A stretch of 51,817 bases of DNA from CAZTAO01 sp964611645 (GTDB lineage Bacteria > Armatimonadota > UBA5829). The stretch spans positions 1-51,817 of the forward strand of contig CAZTAO010000035.1 in the NCBI GenBank assembly GCA_964611645.1, given 5' to 3'. A model generated the notes under the pieces. The model saw only the letters and a list, made by a program, of their open reading frames with translations, was not told where the DNA came from and did no database searches. Made by a program: the position numbers and the translations under genes. The first letter of the stretch is position 1. Each line of letters opens with the position of its first letter. Positions 35,875-43,908 of the stretch are shown here, in pieces.

Positions 35875-36098
35875 TAGCGCAAACGCCTCTCCAGCAGACC
35901 GGAGCGGAGCCACAAACCGCCGCCCCCAGTATGTGCTTCGACGTCACAGGGCTGGTTTCCTTTGGGAGTGGCGCTAGCCAATGCATAACCGCCACGCAAG
36001 AACGGGCCCCCAGGACACCTGATACTGGAGGCCCGCTGGACAAATCGGCTCTGTCTATCCCAGGTTACTGGGCCACGGACTAGTGGTATACTTTCCAT
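35874..36098 (-). CDS. Small ORF coupled to the ABC exporter: leader peptide or second precursor
   Basis: A 74-residue frame with a full consensus AGGAGG 7 bases before its ATG and a stop that overlaps the exporter start (TAATG). It starts MESIPLVRGPVTWDRQ, has two Cys (SIRCPGG, NQPCDV), a GGGG stretch and a basic C-terminus. No family recognised. The perfect ribosome site and coupling suggest real translation. It could be a regulatory leader peptide, since a strong hairpin lies inside it, or a second secreted substrate. Codon-level evidence of selection cannot be judged here. Confidence 0.45.
   Translation of the reverse strand: MESIPLVRGPVTWDRQSRFVQRASSIRCPGGPFLRGGYALASATPKGNQPCDVEAHTGGGGLWLRSGLLERRLR
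36004..36034 (-). promoter_or_regulatory. Hairpin inside the leader ORF of the exporter
   Basis: GGGCCCCCAG (36004-36013) and CTGGAGGCCC (36025-36034) form a 10-bp stem with one G-U wobble in the minus-strand RNA and an 11-base loop. Placed within the small translated frame, it could act as an attenuator that responds to translation. There is no U tract, so termination would need another factor. Confidence 0.35.
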
Positions 36099-36379
36099 GG
36101 GTGCTCCTCCTATGACGTTGTCTCTCAATACACATCATAAGAGAAGAGAGCACCAAATTCCTTTTTACACACAATAAAACTACGCTACCCCAACACATTC
36201 TCATTATATATCACCTAGCATCGCCCGTAATGACCAATAGAGCAACATGGCGAGCGGCTTAACTAGTTTGACTCCAAACACTCAGCCCCTCTATACAGGC
36301 AAACAACATCCCTCGGGCTTCCTATGTGGTGATACTTCGGCAAGCCTCCACGGACGATCCACCCCTGAGCCACTTGAAG
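36099..36379. other. Intergenic region upstream of the exporter leader ORF
   Basis: AT-rich. A TATAAT hexamer on the minus strand (36208-36203) could be the -10 of an exporter promoter, giving a leader of about 100 bases, but no good -35 is visible. No protein-coding gene is convincing. Confidence 0.35.
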
Positions 36380-36416
36380 ACAAAGCCCCCAGACTCGACG
36401 AGTCTGGGGGCTTTGT
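36380..36416. terminator. Strong hairpin terminator, 18-bp perfect stem
   Basis: ACAAAGCCCCCAGACTCG (36380-36397), one base, then its exact complement (399-416). The AAAG/CTTT ends make it work in either direction. It most likely ends the minus-strand transcript of the 1199-residue protein gene before the exporter promoter. Confidence 0.8.
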
Positions 36417-36442
36417 CCGCAACGCTAAGGAGTGGTCTTGCG

Positions 36443-36481
36443 CAGTTCCCGGCAGGCCGGCGTTTGGCCTGTCGGGAACTG
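36443..36481 (-). terminator. Second hairpin downstream of the large propeller gene
   Basis: A 16-base stem, CAGTTCCCGGCAGGCC (36443-36458) with its complement at 36466-36481 and one non-Watson-Crick position, around a 7-base loop. It lies 24 bases after the stop codon at 36505. With the hairpin at 36380-36416 it forms a tandem terminator. Confidence 0.6.
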
Positions 36482-36504
36482 TTATCGGTTAGTCATCGAA
36501 AGGA

Positions 36505-39500
36505 CTACTGGACCGCGATGGTCCCTCTGTTTCTCATGCCGCTGCTAAGATTCTCGAAGTCAACAGTCCCGATGTTCTCTCTGAGGTTCTTCCCTGCCTG
36601 ACTGGGTTTGAGCTCAATGCTCCAGTCAATCATCAGGCCATCAGAACCATTGTTAGTTATCGTTGTGTCTTTGACATACAGAATGCACTGGCTATTCTGC
36701 AGAACCACATCGGTGCCAGGCACATAGCCTGTGCCCCAACTGGTGTTTGTATCGTTGCGCAGGAACACTCTCTTCTGCGAGATGTCGTAGAACACATACA
36801 CAGAGTTCGCTGCGCTGCTGCCGACGAGCATCTGGAAGTAGAACACCTTCATGTCCTTGTAGCCGTTCTCATCTGAGAACAGTGTGGTAAACACAGTCGG
36901 CACGCCCGTCGCAACTATGCCGGTCGAAGGCGTCACACTCACACTGGTCGGAGCAACCGGGGTGAAATACATGCCCAGTCTTTTGGGCCCGTCAAACAGT
37001 CCGCTCATGTCACTGGCCTGCATCCATGCGCTCAGACTCTTGCCGTCCATAACGGGCTTGAGCCTCACTGACCAGGATACTGTCAGGTCATTGCCCGACC
37101 CGCTTATGGTGGTGTCCTTGACGTAGAGCTCGCACTGGCTGTTGGACAGAGTCACGTCCGTCCCCGGTGAGTAGCCGACCCCCATGCTTGTCCCAGCATC
37201 GTTGATCAGGTATAGGCGGTTCAGCGCACGATCATATATCACCTGCGCTGCATTCACCGGACTCACTGAATCGCTGATCAGCAAGCGGCACCAGCGCAGG
37301 TCGCCGTACCCGTTGCTGTCCCGGTAGACACTGGTGATGGTGGTAGCGCTGTCAATAACCAGCGAGGCATCGTTGGGGTCCACGCTGATCACCTGAGGCG
37401 CCACATTGCTCTGTATGGTCACACTGTTGTCGAGGCTTGTCGAAGCCAGGTTCTCATTTCCTGCCACATCTTCGCACATTCCGGCAGCAATGCTTACCGT
37501 GATTGTTCCGGATTGAGTCATGCCACTGACCGCGATCTCGTAGGTCTGGTGGTCTCCGGTGTCTCTTGCCACGGCCGTTGTCGCTCCGGCAGTCCCGGAC
37601 AGTGTAACACAGTAGCCTGAGAATCCAGGGATCGGCTCGCTGAAGACCGCGGTGAAGTAGACCGTGGCGCTTGAGCACGGGTCGCACTGGATGGTAGACT
37701 GGTTGATCGTCACGGTCGGGACTATACCGTCTAACACCGTGAATCCGTTTGTCAGAGTTCCGGATCGTCCGTCTGGATTGGCGACAACGACGTCCCACGT
37801 CCCCAGGGTCTTGTTGAACAGATCGAACTTGCAGGTGATCTGCGTGTCGCTGACAACTACTATGTCATACGCTGATACGCTCGTCTGCCCGGTCCTTGTG
37901 AGCGTGATTGCCGCGCTGGATGCAAAGTTGGTTCCAGCAAGATCGGTGATGACCGTGGTTCCGCCATTGCGGCCATTGTCCGGGGTGATCGACGATACTG
38001 ACGGCCACACATCGGTGTTTCCAGGGCCTATTGCGTAGAAGAACGAGTCATAGGAACCCACATACACGGTTCCGTCGGCGCCGATTGCCGGTGAACCATC
38101 GACCCAAAGTCCGGTCCCGTAACTCCACTTCTGGCTTCCGTCGGGGTTGACAGCGTATACATTGCCGTCGCCTGAACCAACATATACTGTTCCGTCACTG
38201 TCTATAGCGGGGGATGACAGCGACCCCGCGCCGAGGTTGAATGCCCACTGCTGGCTGCCGTCGGGATTGACAGCATACAGGTATCCGTCGAACGACGCGG
38301 CATAGATGGTTCCATCAGATCCCAACGCGGGAGAGGAATCCACACAGTCGCCAGTCTCAAACCGCCACTGCTCGCTGCCATTCGAGTTGATGGCGTAGAG
38401 GTTGAAGTCATCTGATCCTACGTAGACTGTCCCGTCGGCGCCTATGGCCGGCGAAGAGCTGACCCAATCGCCGGTGGCAAAACGCCACTTCTGGGTGCCA
38501 TTGGGGTTGATCGCATACAGATAGTTGTCTGTCGAGCCGGCATATATGGTGCCGTCAGAGCCGATAGCCGGACTCGATACAAACTCGCCGTCCGACCCAA
38601 ATCGCCACTTCTGAGTGCCATCAGGGTTGACAGCATACAGGTAGTTGTCGCTGCATCCAACGTATACTACGTTGTCCAGCCCAACTGCCGGTGACGAGGC
38701 TACGAAGCCGCCAGTAGCGAACCGCCACTGCTGAGTGCCGCTGGGGTTGATGGCGTAGAGATAGTTGTCACAGGAGCCAACATACACCATACCATCAGGG
38801 CTGATGGCGGGACTGGAGAAGACATAAGAGCCTGTCTCAAAGTTCCATTTCTGGGTGCCATCAGGGTTCATCGCGTAGACGTTTCCGTTCCACGAGCCGA
38901 AGTAGACCGTTCCGTCCGCTGCGGTGGCGGGTGAGGAATAGACATAGTCTCCGGTGGGGAAGCGCCACTTCAGGGTTGGCGTGGCCGGGCCGACGAATGG
39001 AGAGGCGCTGCTGTGCTGGAGATCGCGGCGGAACATCCGCCAGTCCCCCTGAGCGCTTGAGGTCCAGTCGTAGGTTACTTCGTTGTCGGTGCTGCTTGAA
39101 GCGATATTGCCATTTCCAGCAGCATCGTGGGCAACTGCGGCATCGATTGCGGCAATCACGGTACCCACATCATACATGCCGCTGACGGCGACTACATAGT
39201 CGGTGCCACTGCCTGTGACTACGGCAGTGACGGCTCCGGCTGTTCCCGAGAGCGTTACGTCGCCAGTCGCGAAGTCCGCTACAGACTCGCTGAATACAAC
39301 CGCGAAGTTGATGGTGGAATTGGCCGTAGGATCGGCCTGCTCCGACGCCTGATCAATGGTAACGGTCGGAGACACGTTGTCATAAGACACTGAGTTGTCG
39401 GCGCTTGCGGATGCGGCATTCAGGTTACCCGACGCATCCTGTGCTAGATCGGCGGCCAAGGTCGCGACTACCGTTCCCGACTGAGACATTCCAGTGACTG

Positions 39501-40104
39501 CTACATTGTAGATTCTGCCGCTTCCTGTCACTGTCCCGGTGGTTGCCCCCGCAGTACCCGAGAGGGTGACGTCGCCGGTCGCAAAACCAGTCACATTCTC
39601 ACTGAATACAACGGAGAAGTTGAGTGTGGCGTTGCCACTCGGGTCGGCCTGACCGGCAGCCTGGTTGATTGTAACTGATGGGCGCACGTTATCATAGGTC
39701 ACTGTTCTGTCGGTGCTGGTGGAGACCTGGTTGGCCTCTGCGCCGGCGTTGTGCGCAACTCCCGCCGGAATACTGACAAGGACAGTTCCGCCCCTGGTCA
39801 TACCAGTAACGGCCACATTGTACGTGGTTCCGCTGCCGGTGACCGTCGCGGTTGTCGCAAGGGCCGTGCCGCTGACAGTTACGTCCCCCGAGGCGAAATC
39901 ATCAACCGATTGGTTGAATACCGCGGTGAAGTTGATGGGCGACGCGTTGGTCGGGTCAACCTGTCCCGCAGCCTGGTTGATAGTTACGGTCGGCGCCAAG
40001 GCGTAGGCCGCTTGCGACATGGCCAAAACCATCAGACCCACTAAGCATACAGCCAGTGGCCATGTGCGCACCATTCTTGCAATACTCCTCTGTACTACAC
40101 TCAT
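36505..40104 (-). CDS. Large secreted protein: Ig-like repeats, PQQ-type propeller, TIG and C-terminal repeats
   Basis: A 1199-residue protein. ATG 40104 has GGGAGG 8 bases upstream; an inner ATG (residue 11) also has a site. A signal peptide ends near AAYALA. Three Ig-like repeats of about 104 residues follow (PTVTINQAAGQVDP, SVTINQAAGQADP, TVTIDQASEQADP; about 37-346). Then come eight propeller repeats of about 40 residues (SSPAIGADGTVYVGS, LYAINPDGTQKWRF; about 355-690), an IPT/TIG domain (about 698-790), a fourth, Cys-bearing Ig-like repeat (about 798-898) and two C-terminal repeats of about 145 residues with YVKDTTI motifs. No anchor, sortase or sorting tag is visible. Probably a cell-surface or matrix protein binding glycan or protein; no enzymatic motif seen. 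A fragment of its C-terminal repeat survives in the pseudogene at 26389-26817. Confidence 0.85.
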   Translation of the reverse strand: MSVVQRSIARMVRTWPLAVCLVGLMVLAMSQAAYALAPTVTINQAAGQVDPTNASPINFTAVFNQSVDDFASGDVTVSGTALATTATVTGSGTTYNVAVTGMTRGGTVLVSIPAGVAHNAGAEANQVSTSTDRTVTYDNVRPSVTINQAAGQADPSGNATLNFSVVFSENVTGFATGDVTLSGTAGATTGTVTGSGRIYNVAVTGMSQSGTVVATLAADLAQDASGNLNAASASADNSVSYDNVSPTVTIDQASEQADPTANSTINFAVVFSESVADFATGDVTLSGTAGAVTAVVTGSGTDYVVAVSGMYDVGTVIAAIDAAVAHDAAGNGNIASSSTDNEVTYDWTSSAQGDWRMFRRDLQHSSASPFVGPATPTLKWRFPTGDYVYSSPATAADGTVYFGSWNGNVYAMNPDGTQKWNFETGSYVFSSPAISPDGMVYVGSCDNYLYAINPSGTQQWRFATGGFVASSPAVGLDNVVYVGCSDNYLYAVNPDGTQKWRFGSDGEFVSSPAIGSDGTIYAGSTDNYLYAINPNGTQKWRFATGDWVSSSPAIGADGTVYVGSDDFNLYAINSNGSEQWRFETGDCVDSSPALGSDGTIYAASFDGYLYAVNPDGSQQWAFNLGAGSLSSPAIDSDGTVYVGSGDGNVYAVNPDGSQKWSYGTGLWVDGSPAIGADGTVYVGSYDSFFYAIGPGNTDVWPSVSSITPDNGRNGGTTVITDLAGTNFASSAAITLTRTGQTSVSAYDIVVVSDTQITCKFDLFNKTLGTWDVVVANPDGRSGTLTNGFTVLDGIVPTVTINQSTIQCDPCSSATVYFTAVFSEPIPGFSGYCVTLSGTAGATTAVARDTGDHQTYEIAVSGMTQSGTITVSIAAGMCEDVAGNENLASTSLDNSVTIQSNVAPQVISVDPNDASLVIDSATTITSVYRDSNGYGDLRWCRLLISDSVSPVNAAQVIYDRALNRLYLINDAGTSMGVGYSPGTDVTLSNSQCELYVKDTTISGSGNDLTVSWSVRLKPVMDGKSLSAWMQASDMSGLFDGPKRLGMYFTPVAPTSVSVTPSTGIVATGVPTVFTTLFSDENGYKDMKVFYFQMLVGSSAANSVYVFYDISQKRVFLRNDTNTSWGTGYVPGTDVVLQNSQCILYVKDTTITNNGSDGLMIDWSIELKPSQAGKNLRENIGTVDFENLSSGMRNRGTIAVQ

Positions 40105-40456
40105 TTCCTCTTCCTCCCTTTTCCCAGATCTAGCTGGGTGTCCGACTATACTAAACGCCTTTTACAACACTGCTGGTTTCCCTGTCAGCGCGAAGGCCAT
40201 GCCCTGCGCTCACAGTGACTATTATACGTTCAGGCGGACAAAGGAAATATGCGTATGACTACGCATTATTCAGAATGTTTCACGATTCTTAGGGAACGCA
40301 ATACGTAGTAGTTGGGGGTTGCTGAAGCTGGAATGCGCACTAGTTGGATTTGAAGCTGCCGAAGAGTATTCTGGACGCGGATAGAACCCGTCAAACAACA
40401 GGCTGCAATGGTTTGTGGAGTCTCGAAGGAGATTGCGATCTTAAGGATTGGGGCTG
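40105..40456. other. Leader and promoter region of the large propeller gene
   Basis: No coding gene. On the minus strand a TATAAT (40226-40221) may be the -10 for the gene starting at 40104, but its -35 is poor. A perfect hairpin, ATGCGTA-TGAC-TACGCAT (40249-40266), lies about 23 bases upstream of that -10 and could be a regulator site. The rest up to the tRNA shows nothing recognisable. Confidence 0.4.
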
Positions 40457-40531
40457 TGGTGGGCGATACTGGATTCGAACCAGTGACCCCTTCGGTGTGA
40501 ACGAAGTGCTCTCCCACTGAGCCAATCGCCC
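40457..40531 (-). tRNA. tRNA-Val (CAC)
   Basis: 75 bases including an encoded CCA. The acceptor stem is GGGCGAT paired with ATCGCCC. The anticodon stem CTTCG/CGAAG encloses the loop TTCACAC with anticodon CAC, which reads GUG valine codons. The T arm has GGTTCGAATCC. All arms pair well. Confidence 0.95.
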
Positions 40532-40548
40532 GCGCCACCAACATAGGT

Positions 40549-40577
40549 ATTATAGAACAAGAATGGCGCGTAGTCAA
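40549..40577 (-). promoter_or_regulatory. Promoter of the tRNA-Val gene
   Basis: Minus strand: -35 TTGACT (40577-40572), a 17-base spacer and -10 TATAAT (40554-40549). Transcription would begin about 12 bases before the mature tRNA 5' end. Confidence 0.7.
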
Positions 40578-40943
40578 TAATCTGCGTCGCCTCACGAGAG
40601 AATGTTACCGAACCGACTTTTCTGAGGCCGTGATCGGTTACGGCGTCCATCTCTTCTGGTGGGTCTGTCGCAGCACTGCCAGCGGCATTCTGAGGCCAAC
40701 GACTGGCGCTTCGCCGGGCCATCGACGTTACACGGCGCGGCCATACAGCTGCATCTCAGACTCGGCATGATGCGCCACGGGTACCAGGGGTCAAGGAGAG
40801 CGCCATGGTAAGATCCTCTCGCGAGGCAATACGTGATCCGCTCCGAGTTCGAGAGAGTTCCGGTCGCCAAGTGGTCGAAGGAAACGAAAGCAGAGTTAGT
40901 AGTTTGTTTCCAGTACAATTTCGGCGGTTGTTGCGAATTCGCC
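40578..40943. other. Intergenic region without recognisable features
   Basis: Between the divergent tRNA promoter and the zinc-ribbon gene promoter. Short frames occur on both strands, but none has a ribosome site together with a recognisable protein, and no strong hairpin was seen. Confidence 0.5.
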
Positions 40944-40972
40944 TAGACTACCGCCAGAATGGGTGCTATAAT
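40944..40972 (+). promoter_or_regulatory. Promoter of the zinc-ribbon gene
   Basis: -35 TAGACT (40944-40949), a 17-base spacer and -10 TATAAT (40967-40972) in the context GGGTGCTATAAT. The same 12-base stretch occurs at the cold-shock gene promoter (41537-41548). Confidence 0.55.
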
Positions 40973-41022
40973 GAATATAGAAATACAGGCCGTCGGGTTG
41001 ACTGGAGGACACATAACTACAA

Positions 41023-41358
41023 ATGAGATCCTTCATCAAGTGTAACTGTGGCCACAGAGTGCTGGCTAAAGATGTACTGCAAACAGGCTACTACCTCCGG
41101 CTGATCGGCCCAAGCTTCGTATACGTCAAGTTCAGATGTTCCCGCTGCAAGAAACTGGGCGAGCAATTCGTGCGCCAGGAAGAGTGGGAAGACGGAATCC
41201 TCAGTGAGACCCAGACCGAGATAAGCGTCGAAGAGAAAGAGCGCTTCGACCGTATGGGCAAGATTGAGCTCAACGAGTGCATAGACGCCCATTTTACCCT
41301 CGACCACATTACAAGCGTAACCGACTTGCTCGAAGCCATAGAACAAGCCACCAGGTAG
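41023..41358 (+). CDS. Small zinc-ribbon protein of unknown function
   Basis: A 111-residue protein with two paired-cysteine knuckles, KCNCGH (Cys7, Cys9) and RCSRCKK (Cys39, Cys42), an arrangement that fits one zinc ion. The rest is charged and helical (VEEKERFDRMGKIELNECID). GGAGG lies 15 bases before the ATG, farther than usual. It has its own promoter and stands between a tRNA and the cold-shock gene. No family recognised; a small nucleic-acid-binding or regulatory protein is possible. Confidence 0.7.
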   Translation: MRSFIKCNCGHRVLAKDVLQTGYYLRLIGPSFVYVKFRCSRCKKLGEQFVRQEEWEDGILSETQTEISVEEKERFDRMGKIELNECIDAHFTLDHITSVTDLLEAIEQATR

Positions 41359-41519
41359 ACCACCTCTCCCGAGGAATAGCGCGCCAGATGCGTTCTGACG
41401 CCTGCATTCCTTGTCTGTATCCCACCGTATTCCTGCCGTCTACTGCTTCATATTCTGCCGGTTATTGCGTCTCTCATCCCATGTTAAGAAAAAAACATCA
41501 AGAAAATGCATAATACTTG

Positions 41520-41548
41520 TTTACAAAACCGAAGTTGGGTGCTATAAT
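41520..41548 (+). promoter_or_regulatory. Promoter of the cold-shock gene
   Basis: -35 TTTACA (41520-41525), a 17-base spacer and -10 TATAAT (41543-41548) with an upstream TGC. The start near 41555 leaves an untranslated leader of about 105 bases before the TTG at 41661; long leaders of cold-shock genes often fold in a temperature-dependent way. Confidence 0.6.
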
Positions 41549-41660
41549 CCCCACAGCTACAATCGGCGTGAGCAAGCCTTCGCTGCATCGATGTAGGCTG
41601 TTAAGTAGTTCGTCCGTGAGAGGCGAACACGTTGTACGCAGGTCAAAGGAGGGTGTGGTT

Positions 41661-41861
41661 TTGCAGAGTGGTGTAGTGAAGTGGTTCAACGATGCTAAAG
41701 GGTACGGGTTCATATCCACGGGCGAGGGGAAAGATATTTTCGTTCATTATTCCTCGATCGACATGGATGGCAGGAAGACCCTGTACGAAGGTCAGGAAGT
41801 GGAGTTTGAGGTAACCGAGGGTCCGAAGGGCCTACAGGCCTCGAGCGTCCAGAAGAAGTAG
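41661..41861 (+). CDS. csp: Cold-shock domain protein (CspA type)
   Basis: A 66-residue cold-shock protein of normal length: GVVKWFNDAKGYGFI with RNA-binding motif RNP1 (KGYGFI) and RNP2 (DIFVHYSSI), then VEFEVTEGPKGLQASSV. It binds single-stranded RNA and keeps mRNA unfolded. The start is TTG 41661, because AAAGGAGGG lies 7-8 bases upstream and the protein then has the family length. Longer upstream frames would add an unrelated N-terminus. Confidence 0.93.
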   Translation: MQSGVVKWFNDAKGYGFISTGEGKDIFVHYSSIDMDGRKTLYEGQEVEFEVTEGPKGLQASSVQKK

Positions 41862-42049
41862 GTCAGGCCGACTCGACACCGGCTCCCCAACGGGCATTGG
41901 GGACCGGAAATGAAGCCTCGATTTTGAACCGAACCTGAATACTGAGGTATCTCCACTCGGGTGCTCTTCCCGAGATGGTGTGGTGAGTTGTCGCAGTGAA
42001 GTCCTCGCTGTTTGCACAAGTCTGTTGTTGAGGGTGTTTTTGCGCCTCA
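41862..42049. other. Convergent intergenic region with two weak hairpins
   Basis: Between csp and the convergent comF-like gene. TCCCCAA/TTGGGGA (41884-41903) and CTCGGG/CCCGAG (41956-41974) form short hairpins without a U tract, possible weak terminators for csp. No coding gene seen. Confidence 0.4.
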
Positions 42050-42781
42050 TCACAGGCTTCGAGCACTCGTATAGCAGACTACGATCGTCGCACCAGCCCT
42101 CTTCAACGTCTGCGCTGCCTCGCTTAGGGTGCTGCCGGTGGTGAATACGTCATCGACTAGAAGCACTCGCTTTCCCACGATGGCGGACGGCTTGGTCACG
42201 CTGAAAGCGCCGCTGAGATTGGTCCGCCTTTCCTCAAAACTGATCTCCACCTGATGGGCCGTTCGCTTGGGCTTCACGAGCACGGTATCATCGAACCGAA
42301 AGCCCTTTCCCGCGCACAGAGCCATCGCAATGTCTGCTGCCTGGTTGAAACCCCGCTGAGTCATCCGCTGGGCATCGATGGGAATCGGGATGACAACATC
42401 CATGGACTCAGGAAGACCAACAACCCCGAACTGCTCAATCATAAGCCTGGCAACTGGAGCGGCCAGCGTCCTGCATCCGCGATACTTCATCGCGTGAATA
42501 GCCTCGCGGAGCGCTCCGTCGAAGACCCCTGCGCTGCGAGCATAGTCAAAGCCGGGCTGGTGGTCGAGGCAGTGACGACATCTGTAATCCTCACACGGCA
42601 CACCGCACACCCGGCACAGCGGCGGCTCCAGCCGGAGTATGCTTTGGTAGCATTCCTCGCAGAAGCAGTTGGAGTCCAGCCGTCCACAGATCGCACACTG
42701 AGGTGGATAGATGAGGTCGAGAGCGCCGGTGATGATGTCATTTCCCGCGCGCCATAGAGGATTGCTTCCGCAGAACTTCAC
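42050..42781 (-). CDS. comF: ComF family phosphoribosyltransferase-like protein
   Basis: A 243-residue ComF-type protein. The N-terminal Cys-rich zinc finger (CAICG, FCEEC, CRVCG, CRHC; about residues 26-75) is followed by a phosphoribosyltransferase domain with QRMTQRGFNQA and the PRPP-binding motif VLLVDDVFTTGST (about 207-219). ComF is needed for DNA uptake in naturally competent bacteria, but the family is also found without competence. GTG 42781 is the chosen start, with GGAAGG 9 bases upstream; a TTG at 42805 lacks one. Confidence 0.88.
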   Translation of the reverse strand: MKFCGSNPLWRAGNDIITGALDLIYPPQCAICGRLDSNCFCEECYQSILRLEPPLCRVCGVPCEDYRCRHCLDHQPGFDYARSAGVFDGALREAIHAMKYRGCRTLAAPVARLMIEQFGVVGLPESMDVVIPIPIDAQRMTQRGFNQAADIAMALCAGKGFRFDDTVLVKPKRTAHQVEISFEERRTNLSGAFSVTKPSAIVGKRVLLVDDVFTTGSTLSEAAQTLKRAGATIVVCYTSARSL

Positions 42782-42828
42782 CGTAAGTGTCCTTCCACAA
42801 TGCAACTGCTACTGAGGATTCGCCCGCA

Positions 42829-43902
42829 TCAGACTTTGAAGCGGATGTAGACCACGTCTCCATCCTGCATAACGTATTCCTTGCCGTGAAGCTGAACTAT
42901 GCCCTGCGCTTTGGCGTCTTCCCAGCTTCCGGCCTTCTCTATCTCGGCGAAGTTGGCGACCTCGATCCGGATGAAGCCTCTGGCCAGGTCGGAGTGGATG
43001 GTTCCGGCCGCTTCCACGGACTTGCCGCCCTGGCGCAAAGTCCACGCGCGGACTTCCGGCTCGCCAGCGGTGATGAACGATATCAGCCCAAGCAGCCTGT
43101 AGCACTCGCGAATAAGCGCGCTGCGAGCGGGCTCTGCAATACCCATCGACTGCAGAAACTCCGCCTCGTCCTCGTCCGACAACTGCGAGACTTCCATCTC
43201 AACACTCGCGCACAGAACCAGGTTGAAGATAGCAGGGCCCAGATTCCAAGCTGCAAAGACATCCTTGCCCAGCATATCCTCCGAGATATTGAGGACCGTG
43301 ACGACGGGTTTGAGGGTGAGGAAGTCATAGCTGCGAACGGTCTTCTGCTCTTCGTCCCCCAAGTCAAGGTCTTTCAGCGAGCCGCCGGACTCAAGAACGT
43401 CCTTCAGACGCTGCAGCAGGTCCATCTCCATTGTGGCTGGGGTAGTGGCACCCTTCTTGACACCATGAAGCTGCTTCTCTACTCGCTGCATCCGGTTCTC
43501 AACAAGCTGCAGGTCGGCTATCAGAAGTTCGTCGCTCATCGTCTGGGCATCTGCCGCGGGAGTCGCAGGCTCTCCCGTGATATCCGGGAAACCGCGAACC
43601 ACGTGCACCAGAGCGTCCACCATGCGAACGTCGATGAAGAAGTCGGACCCGAACTTCGTGCGGCCATCTTCGCCAGATAGCTTGGCTGCGCCGTCCACAA
43701 ACTCGATGCTGGCGTATGTTATCTTCTTGGGATGGTACTGGGCTGAGAAGTAGTCAATGCGGGAGTCGGGAACGTGTACAACTCCAACGTGACTCTTCCC
43801 ACTGGACATACCGCCAATTTCAACCTTGACAGTCCCGCGGGTCAGCGCCCCAAACAGAGTTGTCTTGCCCGAACCCGGCAGGCCGATTATTCCGACTTTC
43901 AT
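42829..43902 (-). CDS. ychF: Obg-family ATPase YchF
   Basis: A 357-residue protein of full YchF length. The P-loop GLPGSGKT is at residues 7-14 and a coiled-coil insert is at about 125-175. NISED (about 215) stands at the nucleotide-base motif, where YchF proteins depart from the GTPase NKxD and prefer ATP. The C-terminal TGS-like end has KEYVMQDGDVVYIRF. It acts on ribosomes and in stress response. GGAGG, lying inside the last codons of the ribonuclease J gene 6 bases away, serves as its ribosome site, so the two are in one operon. Confidence 0.95.
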   Translation of the reverse strand: MKVGIIGLPGSGKTTLFGALTRGTVKVEIGGMSSGKSHVGVVHVPDSRIDYFSAQYHPKKITYASIEFVDGAAKLSGEDGRTKFGSDFFIDVRMVDALVHVVRGFPDITGEPATPAADAQTMSDELLIADLQLVENRMQRVEKQLHGVKKGATTPATMEMDLLQRLKDVLESGGSLKDLDLGDEEQKTVRSYDFLTLKPVVTVLNISEDMLGKDVFAAWNLGPAIFNLVLCASVEMEVSQLSDEDEAEFLQSMGIAEPARSALIRECYRLLGLISFITAGEPEVRAWTLRQGGKSVEAAGTIHSDLARGFIRIEVANFAEIEKAGSWEDAKAQGIVQLHGKEYVMQDGDVVYIRFKV

Positions 43903-43908
43903 CTGAGT

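Noticed and set aside
35549..36043. 165-residue minus-strand frame overlapping the ABC exporter start
   Set aside because: It overlaps the exporter in another frame, starts at a TTG without a ribosome site and has no recognisable domain.
38030..39000. Tandem DNA repeats resembling a CRISPR-like or minisatellite array
   Set aside because: The 120-bp periodicity is in frame and encodes propeller blades; there are no short identical repeats with unique spacers.
36505..40104. PQQ-dependent dehydrogenase assignment for the propeller protein
   Set aside because: The repeats are of the PQQ-like structural type, but no catalytic residues or heme motif are present; the flanking Ig-like domains point to a surface protein.
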